From Rhodospirillaceae bacterium SYSU D60007 (GTDB lineage: Bacteria; Pseudomonadota; Alphaproteobacteria; Reyranellales; Reyranellaceae): 64,000 nt of DNA. Shown here piece by piece: positions 27,999-36,817 of the stretch. Location: the NCBI GenBank assembly GCA_003574685.1, contig QOCQ01000006.1, positions 124,001-188,000 of the forward strand, read 5' to 3'. Position 1 is the first letter of the stretch; every line of letters begins with the position of its first letter. Made by a program: the position numbers and the translations under genes. The notes beneath the pieces are model-generated. The model saw nothing but the letters and a program-made list of their open reading frames with translations, did no database searches and was not told the DNA's origin.

Positions 27999-30134
27999 CT
28001 ACTGGGCGGCAGCCCCGAGCATGCCCGCCAGCCGGAAGGCGGCGATCAGAAGGTGCCCGTCCCGCACTGTCTCCGCGCGTGAGAGGATGTGCCGCAGCGG
28101 CACGAAGGCCAGCGAGCGGCGCAGGTCTGGCGGCAGCGCACCGGCAGGGACAACGAAGGGCTGCACGCGTTCGGGCGTGATGCCCAGGCTGGGGTAGTAG
28201 GGCGCACCCAGCCTGACCAGCGAATCGGCGGCGCAACCAGCCGATGCGGCTGCCGCCATCGCCAGCGGGTCCGCGGCGTCGGGCAGGATCGCCACGCGCC
28301 AGGCCGGCACGCAGGGCAGGGCGGCATCGCCGAAGCGCAATTGTGCGGCCGGCAGGACCCGGCGTTCGATGCCGACCAGGATCTCGCCTTCGGGATTGCG
28401 GCAGGCGGCCAGCACGGAGACCGTCCAGGTGCTATGCCGCGCAGGGATCGCCATCTCCAGGGCCTGCCGGGCGCCCGGCTCTGACCCGCGCAGGCCTGCG
28501 ACCTCCTCGCTGATGAGGGATCGCACACGGCGCAGGAAGCCGGCGTCCGACGCGGCGGGCGCGAAGGGCGAACCGGCGGGGCGCGCGACGTCCTCCCATG
28601 CGGTCACCGGCAATTCGGCAAGGGCCGGCGTGAAGGAGTCGCCGACCCAGTTTCCTGCGGGCAAGCCGAGGCGAAAGGACAGGGCGCGGATCATCAGCTC
28701 GAGGCGGCCTTCCGGCAGCATGCCGATCTCGGCGGCGCGCAGCAGCCCCTGCGCGTCGAAGGCCTGCACCATCCCGGCATCGAACGCCAGCCCCGGCGGC
28801 TGCGGCGCGGGGAAGGCCGCCGGCAGCGCGTCGAGCTTCACGGCGATGCCGCGGGACGTCTCATCGACCATGCCGGCCGAGGACAGAAACTCCAGCAGCG
28901 GCTCGAAGCGCGTGTCCGGCGGCAGGGCAAGGCCGGCGCGCGAGCGGAAGTCGGCGGCGGGGTCATCGCCGTCGGAGGCCAGCGAGATCATCTCCACGAC
29001 ATGGCCGGAGCGCAGCTCCGCGCTGACATCGCCGCCGCGGCGCATCATGACCATGGCCGGCCGCGGCCAGCCGTTGCGGGCCAGCACCCGCAACCGCCCA
29101 TCGACCAGCGTCCAGGGCAGGAAATCCACGGCGCCTGTCGGTCGCTGGATCAGGTCGTAGAGCTCGCCGTCGCCGGCCCAGGCCGTTTGCCGCAGGTAAG
29201 CGGGCGGGGCGTCATCCAGACGCTGCTCGCGCAGGCGGATGGCGCGGCCGGGGGCCAGGCGCTGCGCCACCAGCACCATGTTGGTGGCGGGCCACGGCAG
29301 CGGCCGCAGGCGTTCGTCGAAGCGCCTGGCCTGGCCTGCGAAGCGGTTTTGCACGATCCAGGGGTTGTGCACCGGGGCGGCACGGATCACGCGCGCGCCG
29401 GCCGCCTCGGCGATGCGGGCGAATTGCGCGAGTGTCCAGAAGGCGTATTGCTCGCGCAGCTCGATCTCCCAGTCGGTGCGATAGTCCTTGCGCAGCAGGA
29501 ATTCGGCCGACCAGCGCCGCGGCAGGCGGAAGCGGCGCCATCCGTCGGCCGTCCCGCCCAAATCCTCCAGCGGGAAGCCGCTGCCCAGCGGATCGAGCGG
29601 GCGGGCGCGCAGGGCGAAGTCGCGCAGCAGGCCGATGTCGGCCCCGCCGAGGTCAAGCAGGCAGGTCTCGTCCGCCGCGCCATCGACGCAGAAGTCGCGC
29701 AGCACCAGCAACCCGCCCGGCCGCAGCGAGGCGATATGGGCGCGCACCGCCCGTTCGGCGGCCTCTTCGTCATAGGGCCGCGGCGCATAGGTGTAGATGT
29801 GGTGCAGCATCGAGCAGGAGACGACGGCATCTGCAGCATCATGCACTGCCGCCGCGTCGCCGGTCTCGAACGAGAGGTTGGGCAGCGGATATTTCTCGCG
29901 CGCCAGCGCCACGCTCTGCGGGTCGATGTCGATGCCCGTCACGTGCGCGCCGGGCGCCAACGCTGCGAGACGCGCCGACAATGCGCCAGAGCCGCAGCCC
30001 AGATCGAGAATGCGCGCGCCAGGATCGGTGACCAGATGCGCCGACAGGAACGCCGCCTTCTGGTCCATCGACGCATCCATGCCCGCGAAGTAACGCTGAT
30101 AGGCGTCAACATCGCCCCGCGCCGGATGCTCCAT
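27999..30134 (-). CDS. SAM-dependent methyltransferase with a long unassigned C-terminal half
   Basis: 711 residues from ATG 30134 (AGGAAAG upstream). Residues 1 to about 310 form a class I methyltransferase: SAM motif ILDLGCGSG at 42-50, GIDIDPQSVALA, and VVSCSMLHHIYTY. The remaining 390 residues are unusual. Two stretches, around 350-440 (TLVDGRLRVLARNGWPRP) and 590-690 (VSVLAACRNPEGEILVG), have the strand pattern of Nudix-fold domains, but no Nudix box is visible, so any pyrophosphatase activity is doubtful. Substrate unknown. It sits 19 bases downstream of trpA on the same strand and may be co-transcribed with the trp genes. Confidence 0.75.
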   Translation of the reverse strand: MEHPARGDVDAYQRYFAGMDASMDQKAAFLSAHLVTDPGARILDLGCGSGALSARLAALAPGAHVTGIDIDPQSVALAREKYPLPNLSFETGDAAAVHDAADAVVSCSMLHHIYTYAPRPYDEEAAERAVRAHIASLRPGGLLVLRDFCVDGAADETCLLDLGGADIGLLRDFALRARPLDPLGSGFPLEDLGGTADGWRRFRLPRRWSAEFLLRKDYRTDWEIELREQYAFWTLAQFARIAEAAGARVIRAAPVHNPWIVQNRFAGQARRFDERLRPLPWPATNMVLVAQRLAPGRAIRLREQRLDDAPPAYLRQTAWAGDGELYDLIQRPTGAVDFLPWTLVDGRLRVLARNGWPRPAMVMMRRGGDVSAELRSGHVVEMISLASDGDDPAADFRSRAGLALPPDTRFEPLLEFLSSAGMVDETSRGIAVKLDALPAAFPAPQPPGLAFDAGMVQAFDAQGLLRAAEIGMLPEGRLELMIRALSFRLGLPAGNWVGDSFTPALAELPVTAWEDVARPAGSPFAPAASDAGFLRRVRSLISEEVAGLRGSEPGARQALEMAIPARHSTWTVSVLAACRNPEGEILVGIERRVLPAAQLRFGDAALPCVPAWRVAILPDAADPLAMAAAASAGCAADSLVRLGAPYYPSLGITPERVQPFVVPAGALPPDLRRSLAFVPLRHILSRAETVRDGHLLIAAFRLAGMLGAAAQ

Positions 30135-30153
30135 GGTGATGGTCTTTCCTGCC

Positions 30154-30981
30154 CTACTTGCGGACGCTGCGTACGCCGTCAGCGAGGGTGCGGATGAACG
30201 AGAGAACACCTGGCACCAGATCGGCTTTCGGCCTGCCGTCCTTATCCAGTCCAACCTTCACGCGATCGACGATGGCGGAGCCGACGACGGCGGCATCGGC
30301 ATGGCGGGAAACGGCTGCGGCCTGCTCCGGCGTCTTGATGCCGAAGCCGACCGCGATCGGAAGTCTGGTCTGCGTCCGCAGTCGCGCCACGTGGTTTGCC
30401 ACTGCGTCCTCGGTCGCCGAACGGGTGCCGGTGATGCCGAGAATCGAGACGAAGTAGATGAAGCCGGAGGCATACTTGAGGATTGCAGGCAGCCGCTTGT
30501 TGTCGGTCGTCGGTGCGGTCAGCAGCACCGTGTCGAGGCCGGCCTTGCTGGCGTGCGGTTTCAGTTCGTCCGCTTCCTCGGGCGGCAGGTCGACGATGAT
30601 CAAGCCATCGACACCGGCGGTGGCGGCATCTCGGCAGAAGCGCTCCACGCCGCGCTGATAGATCATGTTGTAGTAGCCCATCAGCAGCACGGGTGTTTCC
30701 TGGTCCGTCTCCGCCCTGAAACGCCGCACCATGTCGAAGGTCCTGTCCATGGTGATGCCGGCCTTCAGCGCCCGCTGTCCGGCGGCCTGGACGGACGGGC
30801 CATCGGCCATCGGATCCGTAAAGGGCATGCCGAACTCGATCAGATCGGCGCCGGCCGCCGGCAAGCCCTTGAGGATCTCAAAGGACAGATCGGGATCGGG
30901 ATCGCCCGCGCTCACATAGGCGACGAGACCAGCGCGCTTCTCGGCAGCCAGCCTGGCAAAACGCGCAGCAATGCGGCTCAC
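30154..30981 (-). CDS. trpA: Tryptophan synthase alpha subunit
   Basis: Cleaves indole-3-glycerol phosphate to indole and glyceraldehyde 3-phosphate. 275 residues; the catalytic pair Glu49 and Asp60 fall exactly at the positions known from Salmonella in [27 protein letters not shown] and the phosphate-binding [10 protein letters not shown] and VVGSAIV segments are present. Overlaps the trpB stop by four bases, so the two subunits are translationally coupled. Confidence 0.98.
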   Translation of the reverse strand: MSRIAARFARLAAEKRAGLVAYVSAGDPDPDLSFEILKGLPAAGADLIEFGMPFTDPMADGPSVQAAGQRALKAGITMDRTFDMVRRFRAETDQETPVLLMGYYNMIYQRGVERFCRDAATAGVDGLIIVDLPPEEADELKPHASKAGLDTVLLTAPTTDNKRLPAILKYASGFIYFVSILGITGTRSATEDAVANHVARLRTQTRLPIAVGFGIKTPEQAAAVSRHADAAVVGSAIVDRVKVGLDKDGRPKADLVPGVLSFIRTLADGVRSVRK

Positions 30982-32189
30982 AGCTTCACTCCCAGCCGTT
31001 CGGCGACGGCGAAGACGTCCTTGTCGCCACGGCCGCAGAGATTCATCACCAGCAGATTGTCAGTCGGCAACGTCGGCGCGAGCTTCATCACATGCGCCAG
31101 CGCATGCGCCGGCTCCAGCGCCGGGATGATGCCCTCGAGCTTGCACAGGAGCTGGAAGGCCTCGAGCGCCTCGTCGTCGGTCGCGGCCACATATTCGACG
31201 CGGCCGGCTTCCTTCAGCCACGCGTGCTCGGGACCGATGCCGGGATAATCGAGCCCGGCCGAGATCGAATGCGCCTCGGTGATCTGCCCGTCGGCATCCT
31301 GCAGCAGGTAGGTGCGATTGCCGTGCAACACGCCCGGCCTGCCACCGGTCAGCGAGGCAGCGTGTTCGCCCGTGTCGATGCCCTTGCCGGCCGCCTCCAC
31401 GCCGACGATGCGCACGCCGGGATGGTCCAGGAAGGGATGGAACAGGCCCATGGCGTTGCTGCCGCCGCCGATGCAAGCCACCAGCGTGTCGGGCAAGCGT
31501 CCTTCGGCCTCCATCATCTGCGCCCGCGTCTCATTGCCGATAACGGACTGGAAATCGCGCACCATCGCGGGATACGGGTGGGGACCGGCCACCGTACCGA
31601 TGCAGTAGAACGTGGTCTCCACGGTGGCGACCCAGTCGCGCAGGGCCTCGTTCATCGCGTCTTTCAGGGTCGCCGAGCCCGAGGTGACAGGCCGCACCTC
31701 GGCGCCCAGCAGCTTCATGCGGAACACGTTGGGCGCCTGGCGCGCCACATCGACCGCGCCCATGAAGACGACGCAGGGCAGGTTGAACAGGGCGCACGCG
31801 GTCGCGGTGGCCACACCATGCTGGCCGGCGCCTGTTTCGGCGATCACCCGGGTCTTGCCCATGCGTTTGGCCAGCAGGACCTGGCCCAGCACGTTGTTGA
31901 TCTTGTGCGAGCCCGTGTGGTTGAGCTCGTCGCGCTTGAAGTAGATCTTCGCGCCGCCGAGATGCTGCGTCAGGCGTTCGGCGTGATAGAGCGGGCTTGG
32001 CCTTCCGGCGTAGTGCGCCAGCAGGCGGTCGAGCTCGTCGCGGAAGGATTGATCCTTGCGGGCCGTATCATAGGCGCGCTCCAGCTCCAGGATCAGCGGC
32101 ATCAGCGTCTCGGCGACATAGCGGCCGCCGAAGATGCCGAAATGACCGCGCTCGTCCGGGCCGCCGCGGTAGGTGTTCACGACCTTCAT
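30978..32189 (-). CDS. trpB: Tryptophan synthase beta subunit
   Basis: PLP enzyme joining indole and serine. 403 residues; the PLP lysine is Lys96 in HTGSHKINN, and GGGSNAMG binds the phosphate. [14 protein letters not shown] is the substrate loop. Start ATG 32189 shares an ATGA overlap with the RidA-like gene upstream and has AAGGA before it, so the order trpF, RidA-like, trpB, trpA forms one unit. Confidence 0.98.
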   Translation of the reverse strand: MKVVNTYRGGPDERGHFGIFGGRYVAETLMPLILELERAYDTARKDQSFRDELDRLLAHYAGRPSPLYHAERLTQHLGGAKIYFKRDELNHTGSHKINNVLGQVLLAKRMGKTRVIAETGAGQHGVATATACALFNLPCVVFMGAVDVARQAPNVFRMKLLGAEVRPVTSGSATLKDAMNEALRDWVATVETTFYCIGTVAGPHPYPAMVRDFQSVIGNETRAQMMEAEGRLPDTLVACIGGGSNAMGLFHPFLDHPGVRIVGVEAAGKGIDTGEHAASLTGGRPGVLHGNRTYLLQDADGQITEAHSISAGLDYPGIGPEHAWLKEAGRVEYVAATDDEALEAFQLLCKLEGIIPALEPAHALAHVMKLAPTLPTDNLLVMNLCGRGDKDVFAVAERLGVKL

Positions 32190-32719
32190 GATTTCCTTGC
32201 TGCCTTCTTCTTTGCCGCCTTCTTTCTGGCGGCAGGGCGTGCCGCGCGCGCCGGAGCCGCACCGCCTGCAACCTCGATGATGCACTCGATCTCGACCGGG
32301 ATGCCGTTGGGCAGCGACGACATGCCGACCGCCGAGCGGGCGTGCCGGCCGCGATCGCCGAACACCTCGACGAACAGGTCCGAACAACCGTTAATCACCT
32401 TCGGCTGATCGCCGAACTCCGGCGTGCAATTCACCATGCCCAGCACCTTGACGATGCGCCTGACGCGATCGAGGTCGCCCAGCTCCGCCTTCATCACGGC
32501 AATCAGGTTGAGTCCCGTCGAGCGGGCATGGGTCTTTGCCTGCTCCCATGTCATGTCGGCGCCGACCTTGCCGCGCACCTGGCTGGCGCCGTAACCCGGG
32601 CCCTTGCCGGAAAGGAACATCAGATTGCCGCTGCGCACGGCATTGACGTAGTTGGCCACCGGGCTGCTGGCTGGCGGCAAATCGATTCCCAGCTCCTTCA
32701 GGCGCTTCTCGGTTTTCAT
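32186..32719 (-). CDS. RidA/YjgF-family protein with a lysine-rich C-terminal tail
   Basis: 177 residues. RidA-type proteins hydrolyse reactive enamine/imine intermediates such as 2-aminoacrylate. Key residues are kept: an Arg in [12 protein letters not shown] (Arg128) that matches the catalytic Arg105 of enterobacterial RidA, and the acidic EIE triplet that follows. The family normally ends about here, but this copy adds about 25 residues, rich in Ala, Arg and Lys ([13 protein letters not shown]), like histone H1-type tails. ATGA overlap with trpB and GGGAGAGA upstream of ATG 32719. TrpB generates an aminoacrylate intermediate, so a protective role is a reasonable inference. Confidence 0.88.
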   Translation of the reverse strand: MKTEKRLKELGIDLPPASSPVANYVNAVRSGNLMFLSGKGPGYGASQVRGKVGADMTWEQAKTHARSTGLNLIAVMKAELGDLDRVRRIVKVLGMVNCTPEFGDQPKVINGCSDLFVEVFGDRGRHARSAVGMSSLPNGIPVEIECIIEVAGGAAPARAARPAARKKAAKKKAARKS

Positions 32720-32738
32720 GTGTTTTCTCTCCCGATTC

Positions 32739-33389
32739 CTACAGCTTCGCCATTTCCGCCAGGAATGCCCTGATCCGCTCCACCGACTTGACGCCGCGCG
32801 CGCTTTCGACGCCCGACGAGACATCGACCGCCCTGGCACCGGTGGCGCGCACCGCGGCAGCCACGTTCTCCGGTGTGAGTCCGCCCGACAGTATCCACGG
32901 CCGAGGCACATTGACGTTCTCAAGAATCCGCCAGTCAAAGGGCACGCCATTGCCGCCCGGCAAGGCCTGGACGTCTCCTGCAGCAGGGGCTGCATCGAAC
33001 ATCAGCCGGTCGACAATCGGGCCATAGACATCGATCGCCTGGACCACGTCCTCGCGCGTGGCTACACGGATGGCTTTCATCACCGGGAGATCTGCGCTTT
33101 CCCGGATCTGCGCGACTCGCTTGGCGGACTCGCTGCCGTGCAATTGCAGCATGTCGAGCGACCCGCCCTCCAGCCATTCGCCAAGCAGGTTGTCATCGGG
33201 ATCGACGAACAGGCCGACGCGCAGCACGTGAGCCGGCACCAGCCCGGCCAGCCTCTCGACCTCGTGAAAGGTGATGTGGCGCGGCGAGGGCGGATAGCAG
33301 ACGAAGCCGACATAACGTGCGCCGCCTTCGACGGCTGCCCGCACCGCCTCCTCCGACCGCAGCCCGCAGATCTTGGCGACGATTGCCAC
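32739..33389 (-). CDS. trpF: Phosphoribosylanthranilate isomerase
   Basis: Third step after anthranilate in tryptophan synthesis. 216 residues, TIM barrel. Catalytic Cys in AKICGLRSEEA near residue 8 and Asp in LMFDAAPA, plus phosphate-binding ILSGGLTPENV and VDVSSGVE. First gene of the trpF-RidA-trpB-trpA unit; 19 bases precede the RidA-like gene. The intergenic space upstream holds a dispersed palindromic repeat and the presumed promoter. Confidence 0.96.
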   Translation of the reverse strand: MAIVAKICGLRSEEAVRAAVEGGARYVGFVCYPPSPRHITFHEVERLAGLVPAHVLRVGLFVDPDDNLLGEWLEGGSLDMLQLHGSESAKRVAQIRESADLPVMKAIRVATREDVVQAIDVYGPIVDRLMFDAAPAAGDVQALPGGNGVPFDWRILENVNVPRPWILSGGLTPENVAAAVRATGARAVDVSSGVESARGVKSVERIRAFLAEMAKL

Positions 33390-33422
33390 CTCAGCACTCC
33401 CGCCTGCACGCGCCCGCAGCGC

Positions 33423-33497
33423 CTGTCATTCCGAGCGCAGCGAGGAATCTTTCCGCGCTGCCAGACACAAGATCCCTCGCTTCGCTCGGGATGACAG
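33423..33497. repeat. Intergenic palindromic repeat between trpF and pyrF
   Basis: 75-bp imperfect palindrome, with ends CTGTCATTCCGAGCG and CGCTCGGGATGACAG and inner arms GAGGAATC / GATCCCTC. The TGTCATTCCGAGCG type of end is seen in intergenic repeats of many unrelated bacteria. It lies in the spacer between two minus-strand genes. Confidence 0.75.
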
Positions 33498-33511
33498 CGC
33501 TTCTGTTCGAA

Positions 33512-34261
33512 TCAGACATTGTTGACGCCCACCTCGCGGGCGATGGCTTCGGCGGCGGCACACGGGTCTGCCGCTTGCGTGATCGGCCTTCCGACCACCA
33601 GGTGCGAGGCGCCCAGTTCGACCGCCTGGCGCGGTGTCATGATGCGCTTCTGATCGCCGCTGGCGCTACCGGCCGGCCGGATGCCCGGCACCATCAGCAC
33701 GAAATCCGGACCGCAGGCTTCGCGCAGCGGTGCAATTTCGTGCGGCGAGCAGATGACGCCGTCAAGCCCGCTCTCGCGGGCCAGCAGCGCCAGGCGCCGC
33801 ACCTGGGCTGGAGCCGCGCCGGTAATGCCGGTCGCTTCGAGGTCGCTGTCGTCGAGCGATGTCAGCACGGTGACGCCCAGCAGCTTCGGTCGTGGCAGCC
33901 CCAGCTTCAGGGCCTGGGCGCCGGTTTCCTCGACCGCGGCCCGCATCATCGCCTTGCCGCCTGCCGTATGCAGGGTGATGTAGCTCGGCGCCAGCCCGAT
34001 GACGGCCCGGATGCCGCCCGCCACCGTGTTGGGGATGTCGTGCAGCTTGAGATCAAGAAAGAACCCCAGCCCGGTCAACCGGATCGGGTCGGGAAAGGCA
34101 TAACGGACGCCGGGTGCCCCATGGGCGAGGAAAAACTCAAGCCCCAGCTTGATGCCGCCCACGGCCGGCCGCACGCCGCCCGCAACCTGGCGGATCAGGC
34201 GGGCGGCCTCGGCCAGGTCGATGGTATCGACGGCGCAATAGACAGGATTGGGGCGACTCAT
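33512..34261 (-). CDS. pyrF: Orotidine 5'-phosphate decarboxylase
   Basis: Last step of UMP synthesis. 249 residues. The catalytic Lys/Asp array is in FLDLKLHDIPNTV, and the phosphate-binding end is MVPGIRP and VVGRPITQA. Start ATG 34261. It ends 122 bases before trpF with a repeat element between, and nhaA ends 12 bases upstream on the same strand. Confidence 0.97.
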   Translation of the reverse strand: MSRPNPVYCAVDTIDLAEAARLIRQVAGGVRPAVGGIKLGLEFFLAHGAPGVRYAFPDPIRLTGLGFFLDLKLHDIPNTVAGGIRAVIGLAPSYITLHTAGGKAMMRAAVEETGAQALKLGLPRPKLLGVTVLTSLDDSDLEATGITGAAPAQVRRLALLARESGLDGVICSPHEIAPLREACGPDFVLMVPGIRPAGSASGDQKRIMTPRQAVELGASHLVVGRPITQAADPCAAAEAIAREVGVNNV

Positions 34262-34273
34262 GGCAGGCTGCTT

Positions 34274-35500
34274 CTAGGGGCGCGCCGCATCAGGGGCAAG
34301 GCCCGCCTCTTGCCGCGCGGGCCTGTCCAGCGGTTCGGGCGCCGCCCGGGCGGTCCGCAGCACGGCATAACCCAGCACGGCCGATAGCAGCGATCCGGTC
34401 AGCACCCCGATGCGCAACGGCGCGGCATAGGCCGGATCCTCCCAGGCAAGCGTGCCGATGAACAGGCTCATTGTGAAGCCGATGCCGGCGCAGAGCGACA
34501 CGCCATAGAGCTTTGGCCAGGTGCCGCCGGCCGGCATGGCGGCAAGTCGCAGCAGGATGAGCAGGGCAGCACCACCGAACACGCCGATCTGCTTGCCGAC
34601 GAACAGCCCGGCCGCGATGCCCAGTGTGACCGGCTGCGCCAGATGAGCAAGCGTCAGGCCGGCGAACGACACGCCGGCATTGGCGAAAGCGAAGGCCGGC
34701 ATGATGAAGAACGACGTCCAGGGCTGCAGCGCGTGCTCAAGGCGGATGAAAGCACGCTCCTCGTGCGGCTCGGTGCCGCCCCGCAGGGGCAGGCACAGCG
34801 CCGTTACCACACCGGCAAGGGTGGCATGGACGCCCGACTTCAGTACGCACACCCAGAGCGCGGTGCCGATCAACAGATAGGGGCCGGCGCTGCGCACGCC
34901 GAGCACGTTCAGCGCCACCATTCCCGCCACGCAGATGGCGGCCAGCATCAGCGCCATGCCCGAGAGTTCGGCGGTGTAGAACGCGGCGATGACCACGATC
35001 GCCCCCAGATCGTCAACGATCGCGAGCGTGGTGAGAAACAGCTTCAGTGCCAGCGGCACCCGCCGGCCAAGGACCGCAAGCACACCGATCGAAAAAGCGA
35101 TGTCGGTCGCGGCGGGGATGGCCCAGCCCCGCAGTGCCGTCGCATCGCCCAGGTTCAGGGCGGCATAGATCGCGGCCGGCACGAACATGCCGCCGGCTGC
35201 CGCGACGATTGGCATAACGATCTGCGAGGGCTGCGACAGCGCGCCTTCGAGTGCCTCGCGCTTGATCTCCAGACCCACCAGCAGGAAGAAGACGGCCATC
35301 AGCCCGTCATTGATCCACAGCACCAGCGGCTTGCTGAGGCCCAGCTCGCCGAAGCTCAGCGTCAGTTTCGTGCCGAGGAAGCCGGCGACGGCCGGCGCCA
35401 GCGGCGTGTTGGCCAGCACGATCGCGACCGCGGCAGCGGCGATCAGCACGATGCCGGGTGCAGCGTCAGAGTTGAACAGGCGGCGAAGTGCGGATCGCAT
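34274..35500 (-). CDS. nhaA: Na+/H+ antiporter NhaA
   Basis: Inner-membrane antiporter exchanging sodium for protons, 408 residues, about 12 hydrophobic segments. Key residues match E. coli numbering: Asp133 in ATDIAF, and Asp163/Asp164 in IVDDLGA. A Pro/Arg-rich cytoplasmic tail of about 25 residues follows the last helix. Start ATG 35500. The terminator of the Bax-inhibitor-like gene lies immediately upstream, so nhaA probably has its own start of transcription in a short gap. Confidence 0.96.
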   Translation of the reverse strand: MRSALRRLFNSDAAPGIVLIAAAAVAIVLANTPLAPAVAGFLGTKLTLSFGELGLSKPLVLWINDGLMAVFFLLVGLEIKREALEGALSQPSQIVMPIVAAAGGMFVPAAIYAALNLGDATALRGWAIPAATDIAFSIGVLAVLGRRVPLALKLFLTTLAIVDDLGAIVVIAAFYTAELSGMALMLAAICVAGMVALNVLGVRSAGPYLLIGTALWVCVLKSGVHATLAGVVTALCLPLRGGTEPHEERAFIRLEHALQPWTSFFIMPAFAFANAGVSFAGLTLAHLAQPVTLGIAAGLFVGKQIGVFGGAALLILLRLAAMPAGGTWPKLYGVSLCAGIGFTMSLFIGTLAWEDPAYAAPLRIGVLTGSLLSAVLGYAVLRTARAAPEPLDRPARQEAGLAPDAARP

Positions 35501-35535
35501 GACAGCGTCTTACACCACGAGCCTGGCCCACCAAA

Positions 35536-35563
35536 ACGAAACACCCGGACCTTGCGGTCCGGG
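35536..35563 (-). terminator. Rho-independent terminator of the Bax-inhibitor-like gene
   Basis: Perfect 8-bp stem CCCGGACC / GGTCCGGG (35544-35551, 35556-35563) with a TTGC loop. Read on the minus strand it is followed by TGTTTCGTTTT, a T-rich tail, 30 bases after the stop codon at 35593. Confidence 0.85.
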
Positions 35564-35592
35564 CGTCCTTTGAGCCTTACGGCTTGTCGGCG

Positions 35593-36369
35593 CTATTCGC
35601 GATCGCCGATCAGCGCCAGCAGGAACTGGAACATGTTGACGAAGTCCAGGTACAGGCTCAGCGCGCCGAAGATGGCGATCTTCTCCTGCACGTCCGTGCC
35701 GTAGCTCTCCGAATACTGCTCCTTGATCCGCTGCGTATCATACGCTGTCAGCCCGGCGAAGATCAGCACGCCCGCCGAGGCGATGATGAAATGCAGCATC
35801 GAGGACTGCACGAAGATGTTCACGACGCCGGCGATCAGAATGCCGATCAGGCCCATGAACAGGAACGTGCCCATGCCCGACAGGTCGCGCTTCGTCGTGT
35901 AGCCGTAGAGGCTCAGCGCACCGAAGGCGGCCGCGGTGATAAAGAACGTCCGGGCAAGGCTGACGCCGGTGTAGCGATAGAGCAGGATGGTGAAGCCAAC
36001 GCCGTTGAGCGCCACGATACCCCAATAGACAGCCTGCACCGTTCGCACGCTCATGGCATGCGACCGGAAGGACGCCCACAGGATCAGGCCGATCGGCGCC
36101 AGGACGGCAACCCAGCCCAGCAGGGTGAGGCCCATCGCGGGGCCGCGAGCCGTCTGCGTGACGCTGAAGAACAGCGCGTTCAGCGCCGGCACCTGATGCA
36201 CCAGGATCGCGACGATGCCCGACAGGGCGAGGCCGGACGCCATGTAGTTGTAGACCCGCAGCATGTGCGTGCGCAGACCGGCGTCGAAAGTCGCCCGATC
36301 GACGGTGGTCGCGCCGTACGCCTGCCGTGGCTGGCCGTAGGCGTTCGCGTTGTTATCCCATTGAGCCAT
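35593..36369 (-). CDS. Bax inhibitor-1/YccA family membrane protein
   Basis: 258 residues with seven hydrophobic segments and the family pattern: a polar N-terminus (first 35 residues), FMGLIGILIAGVVNIFVQSS, and ending GALSLYLDFVNMFQFLLALIGDRE. The conserved YDTQRIKEQY segment contains the Asp pair region associated with the pH-sensitive calcium leak in this family. AGGAGG lies just upstream of ATG 36369. Single gene with its own terminator. Physiological role in bacteria is uncertain. Confidence 0.93.
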   Translation of the reverse strand: MAQWDNNANAYGQPRQAYGATTVDRATFDAGLRTHMLRVYNYMASGLALSGIVAILVHQVPALNALFFSVTQTARGPAMGLTLLGWVAVLAPIGLILWASFRSHAMSVRTVQAVYWGIVALNGVGFTILLYRYTGVSLARTFFITAAAFGALSLYGYTTKRDLSGMGTFLFMGLIGILIAGVVNIFVQSSMLHFIIASAGVLIFAGLTAYDTQRIKEQYSESYGTDVQEKIAIFGALSLYLDFVNMFQFLLALIGDRE

Positions 36370-36555
36370 TGCGTAGCCTCCTAGGCACGGTTTTCCGCCG
36401 TGTCGAATTTGTCGTCGAACATATTGGCAAGAGAGCCAGATTTATCAATACCCCTGTTGGCGGGTCGGCATCTGGCCGGCGGTTTCGGCGTCTCCTGCAG
36501 GCGTTCCGGAAAAGCAAGGCGAATCAACGTGCTTGCTGGTGGCGATCCGTCCCTG

Positions 36556-36714
36556 TCAGGCGAAGTACAGCCACGCCAGGAACAGGCAGATGACCGCGCC
36601 TGCCATCGACAGCGTCAGCACATAGCGCATCACACCGGTCTTGACTGCCGAGCGCGCTTCGTCGGGAGTAAGGACGGCCGGCTTGTCATCATGGCTCTGG
36701 GAGTGCGGCGTCAT
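36556..36714 (-). CDS. Small single-span membrane protein, 52 residues
   Basis: Reads MTPHSQSHDDKPAVLTPDEA, then a linker, then a hydrophobic helix MAGAVICLFLAWLYFA at the very C-terminus. The organisation (polar N-terminus, one C-terminal membrane helix) and a clean frame from ATG 36714 to TGA 36556 support a real gene. A GGAAAG lies 14 bases upstream, further than ideal. It precedes the Bax-inhibitor-like gene on the same strand by 186 bases and is divergent from glk. Function unknown. Confidence 0.6.
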   Translation of the reverse strand: MTPHSQSHDDKPAVLTPDEARSAVKTGVMRYVLTLSMAGAVICLFLAWLYFA

Positions 36715-36817
36715 GGGATAGGGAGCTTTCCGGAATGTCGCACGCTATATGCTTGCCAACGGCCAGCCGTGCGCAAAGGTTCCGGCCGCGCCACACAACA
36801 GGAGGGCTGAAGCGGCG

